From the NCBI GenBank assembly GCA_905221605.1, contig CAJNDS010002091.1, positions 124,001 through 188,000 of the forward strand: a stretch of DNA of 64,000 nt, read 5' to 3'. Positions 32,539 through 41,990 of this stretch are shown piece by piece (within the stretch, counting starts at the first letter, position 1; the number at the start of each line of letters is the position of its first letter). The notes beneath the pieces were generated by a model that ran no database searches, was not told the DNA's origin, and saw only the letters and a list, made by a program, of their open reading frames with translations. A program made the translations under genes and the position numbers. The DNA is from Symbiodinium natans. Its lineage: Eukaryota > Sar > Dinophyceae > Suessiales > Symbiodiniaceae.

Positions 32539-32632
32539 AAAATAAGGGGGGCCCTTAATATAGCCCCCACGTAGTAGGATTCCCTTACAATAAGAACGCC
32601 AAAATCGTACCCCTAATTTCGGAAACCCCCCA
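32539..32632. repeat. CATATGGGGGTTTCCGAAATT family element (E3)
   Basis: Interior TAGTAGGATTCCCTTACAAT and right end AATTTCGGAAACCCCCCAT match E2; left end CGAAAATAAGGGGGGCCC. Confidence 0.65.
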
Positions 32633-32654
32633 TGTTAAGCCATACCTTACTTGC

Positions 32655-32768
32655 CTGCTTGCCCAGAATCTTCTCTTCAAACCTCGACTCTACATCCGGG
32701 GGGCAGTCGTAAAGTCCAAACTCCTCCGGGTTGCCATCGCCTCGAGCGGGGACAAGGACTGTGGGGTT
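32655..32768 (-). CDS. Exon-like island, unidentified
   Basis: Minus strand contains GNPEEFGLYDCPPDVESRFE, open for about 38 codons, next to element E3. Probably upstream of the island at 31977-32066 in the same gene. Confidence 0.45.
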
Positions 32769-33028
32769 AGATCTCAGGGTTCTAATTCTTCAGAGCTTAA
32801 ACCCTGTGTTGCATCCGGGCTATTTAGACTCTAACCCTAAACCCTAAACCCTAAACCCTCAACCCTCAGCCCTAAGGCCACCAGGGAGATGTCCAGCAGC
32901 TCTCGGGCTGCGGCGACAGTTCAGCCAAACTTTCGGACAGAACGTCTGTGGCTCAATGGCTTCATCACTTGGTAAACCCTAAACCCTAAACCCTAAACCC
33001 TAAACCCAAACACCCTAAACCTCACTTT

Positions 33029-33118
33029 TCGAATTTGTGGTTCCCTTTTTGGGAGCCCGATAAAGGAGGGGCCGGCTTTTGACTAGAAAACCCCAAAAGG
33101 GAACCATCATTCAGAGAA
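33029..33118. repeat. Hairpin element TGGTTCCCTTTTTGGG
   Basis: Ends CACTTTTCGAATTTGTGG and AGAGAAGTG with inner GGTTCCCTTTTTGGG / CCCAAAAGGGAACC arms. Confidence 0.6.
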
Positions 33119-33267
33119 GTGATTCAGAGAAGTGACCCCTCGGAGTAGTTTCATCCATCTGGAGCGTTGCTTAGCCCTTCTGTACATCTGCTGCCGTCAA
33201 GGCCATCATATGCAGGTTCATCCAAGCCTGACTGGTTCCTAGTAGGGAATTATAGGCACCCTGAAAC

Positions 33268-33360
33268 TATACTCCCCTTAGAACCCCAATAAACATACTA
33301 TGTTTAAATATCTTCTTGGGTTTTAAATGAACAAAAGCAACATTCCCAAGGGAGATAAAG
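33268..33360. repeat. ATACTCCCCTTAGAA element with 7 bp duplication (O1)
   Basis: CTGAAAC occurs directly before (33261-33267) and after (33361-33367). Interior shares ATATCTTCTTGGG with the copy at 53476-53580. Confidence 0.7.
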
Positions 33361-33679
33361 CTGAAACGTCAGCTTAAAGGATGCTCGCGCAACGGGCTCC
33401 ACAAGTCCCACGATGCAGATTGGCTGGGTACTCAGGATGCTTGCCCTAAAAACCTTTCCAGAGATGCCCCTCTAGTGAAAGAGAACTCGCTTTAGAATCC
33501 TTGTTGCAATTCCAGGAAAAAACCCAATGAAGGCCCTAAACCCTAAACCCTAAACCCTAAACCCTAAACCCTAAACTCTGTCAGTATACACCCTGTGCCA
33601 TGGTCTCGGAAGCCTCCCTGCCATGACCTCCGAGCAACTCTTCCCCCCGGCTTTCGAACCTTGAAAGGTGCAACTGCGT

Positions 33680-34045
33680 CGAAAGCCCTAAACCCTAAAC
33701 CCTAAACCCTAAACCCTAATCCCTAATCCCTAATCCCTAAACCCTAAACCCTAAACCCTAAACCCTAAACCCTAAACCCTAAACCTCAACCTGTGGTTGA
33801 CGACAACCTTCAACTGAGCACTGAATTTGAGATTAGTTGGGCCCTCCCTGTGCGTCCATTCGCAGTACAGCCTATGATAAGACATACTAAATGGGGCTGG
33901 GGGCTGAGGGGAACTAGGTACTCCTACTGCCAATGCAGCCTCAGGGTTTTAGAGCTGAAGGTTTCGGAGACCCCAAACCCTAAACCCTAAACCCTAAACC
34001 CTAAACCCTAAACCCTAAACCCTAAACCCTAAACCCTAAACCCTC
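33680..34045. repeat. Two telomere-type arrays (CCCTAAA)n
   Basis: Units at 33684-33785 (including CCCTAAT variants) and 33974-34045, separated by unique sequence. Confidence 0.85.
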
Positions 34046-34185
34046 CTGGCCTAGCTCTTCCCATTGCCATGTCAGCATCTCGCACATCAGCGTGGGCATC
34101 TGCTTCCTTGGGATGAAGACGCAGTTTAGGGTTTAGGGTTTAGGGTTTAGGGTTTAGGGTTTAGGGACATTACAAGCAGTCCCAC

Positions 34186-34264
34186 TTGGGATGTTCGCCC
34201 CCTATACTAACGGTCCTTCATAAGAACCCATGAAGGACTGTTCGTATGAGGGGGAACATCCCAA
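34186..34264. repeat. Inverted-repeat element, GGGATGTTCCCCC family (A6)
   Basis: Ends TTGGGATGTTCGCCCCC and GAGGGGGAACATCCCAA; a short copy followed by a poly-C tract. Confidence 0.7.
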
Positions 34265-35070
34265 AATCCCACCTCCCCCCCCCCCCCCCCCCCCCCCCAG
34301 TCTCCAATCCCACTTCATACTCCACGCCACACCTTCTATCGACACGCACGCACACACGCACACACGCACACACGCACACACATGTGACTTTTGTTTGTCC
34401 TTAAAGAAAAGACATATGTGATGTTGAGTTGATTTCTAAAATGCCCCCCGCCCCTCTCTCCCCCGAAAAAAAAACAGCTTGTCGAATCAAATCGGGCTGA
34501 TGGACTGTCCCCTAACCCCTATAAACCCTACACCCTACACCCTACACCCTAAACCCTGAACCCTGAACCCTAAACCCTAAACCCTGAACCCTATATAAAC
34601 CCCTAAACCCGCGCATGCCCAAGGTTCAGGGCATGGCCCACAATCTCACAAAGTTCGAGGGTGCAAAGGTTTATAGTAAACTCCCAGGGTTGAGGGTTTA
34701 GGGTTTAGGGTTGTAGGCTTTAGGGTTTAGGGTTTAGGGTTACCCCAAGAGGGTTGCCAAAGGGAATCCCAGCACGAATCGTCCTGAAACCATGTTCCAG
34801 GTTTGCTGTAGGGGTTTATGGGGCTTGGTGTTGTAGGGCATGTAGAGTGCTTGGCTTCGGGTTTAACAACTAGGATGGCCCTTCAAACCCTCTGAGACCT
34901 GTTCCTGCATAGGATCGTCTTGAACGCAATAAGAGGGAGAGCTAGGGCCCCTTTTGGGGTTACTGGTTTTGGGCGGCCTACGTTGCGCGCAATCGCCCCC
35001 CCCCCAGCGTAGCCTGCGCCACCCAACAACCGAAACAACACGGCCATGAAGGTACATGCCTTGCCCGTAG

Positions 35071-35243
35071 CATAGTAAGTAGGGCTATGCGTACCTTAAT
35101 TGGGCTTTTCCGGAATCATAAGTATAGTTGCCCTATACTTATAGCCCCACTTAAACCCTAAACCCTAAACCCTAACCCGATTCCCTAAACCCTAAACCCC
35201 TGATCCTTTAAGTATACGTCCCCTTATCCCTTAAGTAGCGATA
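35071..35243. repeat. AAGTAGGGCTATGCGTACC element (H2)
   Basis: Shares GTACCTTAATTGGGCTT with H1; CCCTAAA repeats interrupt the middle. Confidence 0.55.
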
Positions 35244-35924
35244 AGCTTGCTTCCGAGAGCTGCGTTTCAAGTTTAGGGTTTAGGGTAAGTCAGGCCACGG
35301 CCAACGTCCGCACTCAGCCTTCTCCACATCAAGAAAATACCTGGAGGGCCATGCACCAAGTGCAGGGTTTAGGGTTTAGGGTTTAGGGTTTAGGGTTTAG
35401 GGTTGAGGGTACTTGGCAAGTGGATGTTGGGACCTTACAACCCGTTGCGACACCGGATAAGCAGCATGCCGGGTACTCTTACAGGCTCTCTTGGGGGAGA
35501 AGAGGCCACACTCAACGACCGACACGGCATCGCGACTACGTGAAGCAACCTGCTGGGGCATCAAGACGACTATGGTTCTATCTATCTATTGATCTATATT
35601 TACATATATATATATATGTAGCAGTAGTTTAGCTGCCCTGCACCAAACACAGGGCTGTGTGAGCCTGTCCATGTCTACAGACATATGTGGCTCATCACAT
35701 CGGGTGCTGCGGGCACTTGCCGCAAGTCGCGGGCTGCGAGGTCAACAACCTCGGGCCGGATGGGCTGATTTGAGCACCACTGAAACATTCTCAAAGGCTT
35801 CCTTCACTTGAAGCCACACAAGCAGCTACATAACATACCATCCAATCCCACCTCTAATGCTTCAGCTTGATTCAACAAGTAGAAAATTGAAAACACCACG
35901 TGGTTGCGGCAAGCGATGTCTATC

Positions 35925-36025
35925 AGAAGCACATCCCATCAGCGACGAACCGAGCAGCTCGTTGCGGACTTTGAGCAAGCCGTCGATGCTTAGCGTGCCC
36001 GTTTTCTTGATCTCTTTCTCGATGC
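35925..36025 (-). CDS. Exon-like island, unidentified
   Basis: Minus strand reads IEKEIKKTGTLSIDGLLKVR and continues for about 12 codons. A possible acceptor CAG|G lies just upstream. Family not recognised. Confidence 0.4.
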
Positions 36026-36118
36026 CTGTCTCACACGACCTTGAACCTTAGCCTGAAGCCTGAAGCCCTAAGGTTCGAGGATTCTTGAGGAAGGGGGGGG
36101 TTCAAGAGGGTAGGTAGC

Positions 36119-36242
36119 TACAGGGTGGGGCCCCCTTACTATACCAACTGTAGTTAAGGGACTTATAACCTAACTTAGGGCCCTTATAACCCAATTTAGG
36201 GCCCTTATAACTCTACTTATAACTAGGGGGCCCCACCCTGTA
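36119..36242. repeat. Inverted-repeat element, ACAGGGTGGGGCCCC family, reverse orientation (B4)
   Basis: Same element as B2 and B5 but inverted. It is bordered by a 43-44 bp direct repeat (36078-36120 and 36242-36285, starting AGGATTCTTGAGGAAGGGG), far longer than a normal target-site duplication. Confidence 0.85.
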
Positions 36243-36381
36243 GGATTCTTGAGGAAGGGGGGGGTTCAAGAGGGGTAGGTAGCTAGGAGCCTCAGGGAAG
36301 CTTAGGAAGCCTTAGGGAGTGGTAGGGAGTATCAGGGAGCCTTTGGTTACATACCCCCCTTAAGAAGCCGATCATAAAGCC

Positions 36382-36506
36382 TACAGGGTGGGGCCCCCTA
36401 GTTATAAGTAGAGTTATAAGGGCCCTAAATTGGGTTATAAGGGCCCTAAGTTAGGTTATAAGTCCCTTAACTACAGTTAGTATAGTAAGGGGGCCCCACC
36501 CTGTAG
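36382..36506. repeat. Inverted-repeat element, ACAGGGTGGGGCCCC family (B5)
   Basis: Full copy 140 bp from B4 in opposite orientation. Confidence 0.85.
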
Positions 36507-37110
36507 ACCCTTTTGGCGACTTTAAACCTTATAGGGTGCACCGGTGCTGAGGCATAAGCCCAATGACGGCATAAGGGCAAGGCATCGGCAACCTTTGTCT
36601 GCTTGGAGCTTGCAAAAGAGCCCTAAACCCTAAACCCTAAATTCTAAACCCTAAACCCTAAACCCTAAACCCTAAACCCTCTCTCTCTCTCAGGCATTCG
36701 AAACGTCAAGCCTGCCAGGGACAGCACACCCTAAACCCTAAACCCTAAACCCTAACACCCGGAACAAAAGGGATCCAAAGGCCGATACAGCCCTTGATGT
36801 GATTTTTGATGATCGGCCCTTAACAGCAGGCGCGGGTTGCGGGGTTCGGGTGAACCCTGCCGTCGGGAGCAAATGAACCATAAACCCTAAACCCTAGACC
36901 CTAAACCCTAAAACCATAAAACAGGGCATAGACCTCAGTAGGGATTATAGGAGATGCTGCGTGCCCACTACACGTGCAGTCCCGAGAATCCATGCTGCCT
37001 TTATCTTCTATCCTTGTGCCTGCAAGGGCTTCCTCTAAAGTAGCTTTAGGGCCAAAGCGTATACCACACAGGTACATGGCCCTTTATTAGGGGGTCTTGA
37101 GAAGGATGAG

Positions 37111-37202
37111 TTGGGATGTTCCCCCTGATACTAACAGTCCCTAATCAGGATTATCATAGGGGGTTTACTATATTTAATCCCTCCTAAGGGGGAACATGCC
37201 AA
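37111..37202. repeat. Inverted-repeat element, GGGATGTTCCCCC family (A7)
   Basis: Ends TTGGGATGTTCCCCCTGATA and AAGGGGGAACATGCCAAA. Confidence 0.7.
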
Positions 37203-37489
37203 AGGGAAGGTTCTGGCATGGTCATCCGAGGAGCCGGTCAAGCAGGCCCGATCCGACTCGTTGGGAGCGCAGGGGATGTAGGGCGTCGGACAGCAGCACA
37301 TCCAAATGTTCCTAGGTTTAGGGTTTAGGGTTTAGGGGTGAGGGATAGGGGTTTAGGGTTTAGGCTTTAGGGTCTAGGCCGGCGAATCCACGCTCAGACC
37401 CAAAACGTCAGCTTCCCAAATATGTTGTCTTTCGCGGTGTGGGTTCGCCATGTGTTGTGGCGGCAATGGGCACACCGATACACATACGC

Positions 37490-37725
37490 AATCACACACA
37501 TACACACATCCACATGTGTATGTGTATATATGTATATGTATATGTAGATGTACATGCACATGCATATGTATATATATATATATGTATATGTATCATGTAT
37601 AATGTATAATGACGAATGTATACATGACATAATGTATATGTATATACATGTAGATTTGTGTCTCTCCGCTCCCAGTTGTTCTCTCTCTCTCTCCCTCTCT
37701 CTCTCCATCTCCCTCTCTCTGTCAA
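37490..37725. repeat. Compound low-complexity tract (CA, TA, CT)
   Basis: ACACATACACAC, then TATATGTATATG, then (CT)n at 37680-37722. Confidence 0.85.
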
Positions 37726-39428
37726 TCGAGGCTTTCACAAAGCGACTCGAGTGGTGCACAGAGGAAGGCTGAGGGGTGCAACAAAGACAATGCGCCATGC
37801 GCTTACAGTGGTGGGGTTTCAGGCGTCCGGTTTTGTTTGTTTTGTGTTAGATCGGAGGATCTGATTGGTCACCTGAGCAAAGTCAGCGCGGGCATCCGGC
37901 ATGGCGAGGCAAGCCTTTCTCGTGGGGATGTTTCATGAGGGGTTCTATTGAACCTACAGGCCCAAAGTACCCCAACAACAGAAGATGCAACTTCATTTAC
38001 CAGGTAGAAGATCCTATGACCAACCCCCTGAACATCTGAAACCTGGAGAGTCGGAAATCTGGCACCCTAAGCCCTAAACTTACACCCTAAACCCTAAACC
38101 CCTTTGCACAGGCTTGTCTCAGCCCGAAACCCTAAACCCTAAACCCTAAACCCTAAACCCTAAACCCTAAACCCTAAACCCTAAACCCTAAACCCCCTTA
38201 GAGTTCCGGGGGTTTCGGTAAGATCCTCTGGACAATAGAACTGGCAGTCTCAGGGGCTCTTCCACTGCGGGGGCCAGCATCTCAGTTGCTTCACCTGCGG
38301 GTTTAGGGTTTAGGGTTTAGGGTTTAGGGTTTAGGCCCGGTTTCCACTTTGAGGCGTTGCTTGATTTCCGGGCGTTCTGAGAGGTCTCCAAGCATGTTTG
38401 TTGGTCTCGAGGGGAGTGCACTCGAAGCCATAAATATCAGCATGATTGAAGAGGGCTCGTGCTCTCAGGCGTTGGGCCTGCAGCTTTCTGGCGTTGAACT
38501 TGTGGGTTGAAGCAATACATTTCCTGACCTTCATTCCGTGGGCTTTCGATCCACCCATAAACCCTATGTGCAGCCGGGCTGAAAGCGACATCACCCTAAA
38601 TCCGAAACCCTGAATGGTGAACACAAAACCCGAAACTCTGAACCCAATCATGGATTATAGGGCTGAAGGTGGTTGGAGGACGGCCCCGCAGCTCACTGAG
38701 CCGTGCTGACGAGATGGATAGAACAGATAACCCTTGTTTAGGGCTTTAGTTTAGGGTTTAGGGTTAAGAGTTTGGGTTTAACATTCACCCCAAGCCCCCA
38801 AACGACTCTGTTCCTGCACCCCCCCCCCCCCCGTTTCTAGCATTTGCTGCTCAGAAAGAAGACAAATTGAACACTTGATTGAGTTTGCCAAGATCTAAGA
38901 GTCATTCCCCAAATCTACGTAAACCCGACACCAACAACCCTTTTTGAACGTATAAGCCCTAAACCACCCCCCTTCTCCCTTCAACAAAAGGCAAACTGAA
39001 CGGTGAATGGCGCAGAAGGCCTTCGCAAATCTTCTCCAACTGGTCCAAGAAGCATCCGCTAGTCTGGACACGGTCTTGCACTTGGGAATCTAGGGCTGGG
39101 GCACAAACATCAGGCTATTGCAGGAAACCCTACACACTCAACCCCTAACATCCCTATATGAACCCTACACTCTACACCACTCAACCTTCTGGCACTTGCG
39201 GGTCTGGGGGCAAAGTGCTGATAAGCACTCTCTCGCATCCCTCGTCACGACAAAGCTTGCAAGGACAAGGCTGTTGTCGCTGTGGTCGTAGTCATCTTTG
39301 TTGTAGGTGCCATTGTCGTCGTCATGGTTGTTGTTATTGCTTCTGCTGGCACGAGTACCATTAATCGTTGCTGCTGATCCTGTTGTGGTTGTCGTCGTTG
39401 TTGTTGCTGCCTGAAATCAAAGCCTTCC

Positions 39429-39543
39429 TTGAGGATCAAATGAACCATAAGCAGGATGTGGTTCATATACCGTATAGTAGGGATTATAGTAGTATAGTAT
39501 GTATATAAAATATGACCCCAATTTTAGGGTTGATTTGGTCTGA
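39429..39543. repeat. Element related to the GGGACCAAACGAACCC family (D2)
   Basis: Ends CCTTGAGGATCAAATGAACC and GGGTTGATTTGGTCTGA; interior AGTAGGGATTATAGT as in the CEP104 introns. Confidence 0.6.
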
Positions 39544-39819
39544 AATGTAGAAGCAGTTGTGCAGAGCATGGCATCTTAAATTAACAGTGGCGAACGAATG
39601 AGCTTATGAGCGGTTTCCGGTTTAGGGTTTAGGGCTTTTCCAGCTGGCCTGGTAATAAGGGCAGGCGGTGCGCTCCTACAGGGACAAGCAAGCAGATGCT
39701 GCTGGGCGGACGATCTTGAAGGACTGCAGGCGTTGAGTTCTGAGGTTCGGGTTTAGGGTTGGGGCATGTCTACGACACTACGCTGACATGCCGCTTGTGC
39801 GCCTATGTCTATTGCATAT

Positions 39820-39824
39820 GAAAC
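39820..39824. repeat. Target-site duplication, left copy (GAAAC)
   Basis: GAAAC immediately before the 5' LTR equals GAAAC immediately after the 3' LTR (50792-50796). Five bp is the usual size for copia elements. Confidence 0.85.
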
Positions 39825-39897
39825 TGTTGGGATAAGGGAAGCCTCTGAGAAGGCTGAAGTGGAGAAGGGCACCATGCCTTTGTGTGCAGGATGTTCT

Positions 39898-40000
39898 GCA
39901 TATGTAAGCATTGCTACAGCACAGGTGTGCAGGACGTTCAGCATATGTAAGCATTGCTTCGGCACAGGCGAGAGCAGAGCTCCGCATATGTAAGCATTGC
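39898..40000 (+). promoter_or_regulatory. Three 43 bp-spaced direct repeats in the LTR, possible upstream control element
   Basis: The 17-mer GCATATGTAAGCATTGC occurs at 39898-39914, 39941-39957 and 39984-40000, each exactly 43 bp apart, just upstream of the spliced-leader-like stretch. The same triplet is in the 3' LTR (50412 onward). A promoter or enhancer role is inference from position and regular spacing. Confidence 0.5.
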
Positions 40001-40006
40001 GACTGG

Positions 40007-40026
40007 ATTTTGGCTCAAGGCTCAAG
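40007..40026 (+). other. Relict spliced-leader-like sequence in the 5' LTR
   Basis: ATTTTGGCTCAAG equals the last 13 nt of the conserved 22 nt dinoflagellate spliced leader, and is followed directly by a repeat of its last 7 nt (GCTCAAG). Relict leaders are known where trans-spliced mRNAs were copied back into dinoflagellate genomes. Finding one at a fixed place in an LTR suggests the element RNA is, or was, trans-spliced there. Confidence 0.7.
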
Positions 40027-40230
40027 CATGAAAAAGTGCGTGCCTGGATTGGGGTGTGAGGGTTTTGGGGGGTGTTTCCCGGGTGGTTCCTCTAGCTTAG
40101 GCTGGTCTAGCCTCTTCCGGACCCCCCCTAGCCCGGTGGTCCCCGTCCAGGGTTTTTTCCGTCTTGAGGGTTTGGTTGAAGCTGGGGCTTTCTGGGTGTA
40201 GTCCTGGTTTCCCTTAGATCCCTCTTTTCG

Positions 40231-41330
40231 ATGGCCGCTCCTGCGCCCTCCGCCCCTGGTCCTCACGAGGATCAAGGGGTTATGAGCCCAACTGGTGCTC
40301 GGCGTGCCATTGATTCGAGATTGGAAGGTGAGACTGCTGGTCCGCGCTACGATCGTCATCCTGCTGGAAATGCGATGCCCAATGGGGTACTTTCGGCTGA
40401 TGTTGTAAGGCGTGAGGATATGGTGCAGGCCTCACCTGGTGCAGCGAGTTTAGAAAGCGCTCCATGGCCACCAGCTATGACTTCAAGGACAGAAGATGTG
40501 GGACCGCCTGGTACATTTTCCTGTGATTCCGGGCTTCGCCAAGAAACGTCTTCCGTGTCTGCTGGGAATGTGGGGCCAACGATTCCGCACTTGGTCGCGC
40601 GGGCGAGTACGGATAATCACCCGGGAGGCTCCCAGGGTGGGACTGCCTTGCCAGTCCCGTCCTGGATGAGTCGTCTCGGGGATTATCTTCGCCAAGCTTC
40701 CGGACAGGTTGAGACGCTGACAACGACGCTTACGAGGCAACGAGTGTTGGGTAGTAGTGGTGGTTTAGTGGTTCAACAACATGAGCAGTTGCAGCAGCAG
40801 CATACCACTTCGCACCCCTCCACACCGCAGCATGCAACATACCCGGCAGCAGCGGCAACTATGTCTGGTGGTTTTTCTCCGACAGGACAACAAAGTGGGG
40901 ATCCTCCTCTGTTTCCCAGCAGTGCTCGTCGTATTATGGAAGGCTGGGCAAGACAGGCTCCTTTGCTGCATGGTCCGAGGAGTGTGGGAACAGACGATGC
41001 TTCATCGGCGTCCATTCCGGTGGAGTTGGTGCAGGAGGAGGTGAGAAGACAAGTGGAAGCGGCCTTGGCAGGCCAGAAGGGAAGGCTTGAGCGCCTTCAA
41101 GAAGAAAATGAGCGATTGCGGGAGATGGCTTTTGGGGGTGGTGGCGATGTGAAAGGACAAGGCCGGGGTGGGGCTCTATGGAATGAGGCGCAGCGGCAGA
41201 TGAGGGAGCAGTCTGAGCTTCCTGAGGATCGTGGTGTACCTCATGGAGATCGGGCCTACTCAGCATCGCAAGTGCTTCATGAGGATCGTGGTGTACCTCA
41301 TGGAGATCGGGCCTCTTTCGCAACTCCAAG
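40231..41330 (+). CDS. Retrotransposon N-terminal Gag segment, upstream of a frameshift
   Basis: Opens with ATG at 40231, inside the 5' LTR, and runs in frame 1. The first 270 residues are low-complexity (Pro, Ser, Gln, Gly) with a coiled-coil segment (VEAALAGQKGRLERLQEENE) near 41055-41115. It reaches the first two units of the 57 bp tandem repeat in the same reading phase (EDRGVPHGDRA) as the large downstream frame uses. Two extra bases in the second unit (41325-41331) then change frame. Frame 1 stays open to 42012 but reads a different peptide, so I take it as interrupted rather than a separate protein. Confidence 0.7.
40278..40295 (+). promoter_or_regulatory. Primer binding site, half-tRNA-iMet type
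   Basis: GGTTATGAGCCCAAC follows the LTR directly. Its complement contains GGGCTCATAACC, which fits the anticodon stem-loop of initiator tRNA-Met. Drosophila copia is known to prime from the 5' half of this tRNA with a site starting GGTTATGGGCCC. The match is from memory of the tRNA, not a search. Confidence 0.7.
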
Positions 41331-41990
41331 GTGCTTCATGAGGATCGTGGTGTACCTCATGGAGATCGGGCCTCTTTCGCAACTCAAGTGCTTCATGAGG
41401 ATCGTGGCGTACCTCATGGAGATCGGGCCTCTTTCGCAACTCAAGTGCTTCATGAGGATCGTGGTGTACCTCATGGAGATCGGGCCTCTTTCGCAACACA
41501 TGCACTTCGTGAGGATCGTGGTGTACCTCGTGGAGATCGGGCCTCCCAGCATCTCATGCTTCGTGAGGATCGTGGTGTACCTCATGGAGATCGGGCCTCT
41601 TTCGCAACTCAAGTGCTTCATGAGGATCGTGGCGTACCTCATGGAGATCGGGCCTCTTTCGCAACTCAAGTGCTTCATGAGGATCGTGGCGTACCTCATG
41701 GAGATCGGGCCTCTTTCGCAACACATGCACTTCGTGAGGATCGTGGTGTACCTCATGGAGATCGGGCCTCCTCAGCATCTCATGCACTTCGTGAGGATCG
41801 TGGTGTACCTCATGGAGATCGGGCCTACCCAGCATCTCATGCACTTCGTGAGGATCGTGGTGTACCTCATGGAGATCGGGCCTCTTTCGCTCATGCACCT
41901 CGTGAGGATCGTGGTGTACCTCATGGAGATCGGGCCTACCCAGCATCTCATGCACTTCCTGAGGATCGTGGTGTACCTCATGGTGATCGG
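41221..41990 (+). repeat. 57 bp tandem repeat in gag, 14 units
   Basis: Units contain GAGGATCGTGGTGTACCTCA and code for about 19 residues around EDRGVPHGDRA. Unit two has a 2 bp insertion that switches frame. The repeat lacks stops in several frames on both strands, which creates long spurious reading frames. Confidence 0.9.

Larger units (their letters stand above)
36510..39819. other. Region without an assigned gene
   Basis: Short telomere-type arrays (36610-36680, 38125-38195), low-complexity tracts and element A7. The segment 39200-39420 is rich in GTT/GTC triplets and gives low-complexity Thr or Val frames on both strands. Confidence 0.55.
39825..40277 (+). repeat. 5' LTR
   Basis: Starts TGTTGGGATAAGG, reminiscent of the Drosophila copia LTR start, and by comparison with the 3' copy and the duplication ends ATCAAGG rather than the usual CA. 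It contains three direct repeats, a spliced-leader-like stretch and the ATG of the first long reading frame (40231). Confidence 0.93.

Noticed and set aside
41221-41990. CRISPR array
   Set aside because: The repeat is contiguous and coding, without unique spacers, in a eukaryotic retrotransposon.
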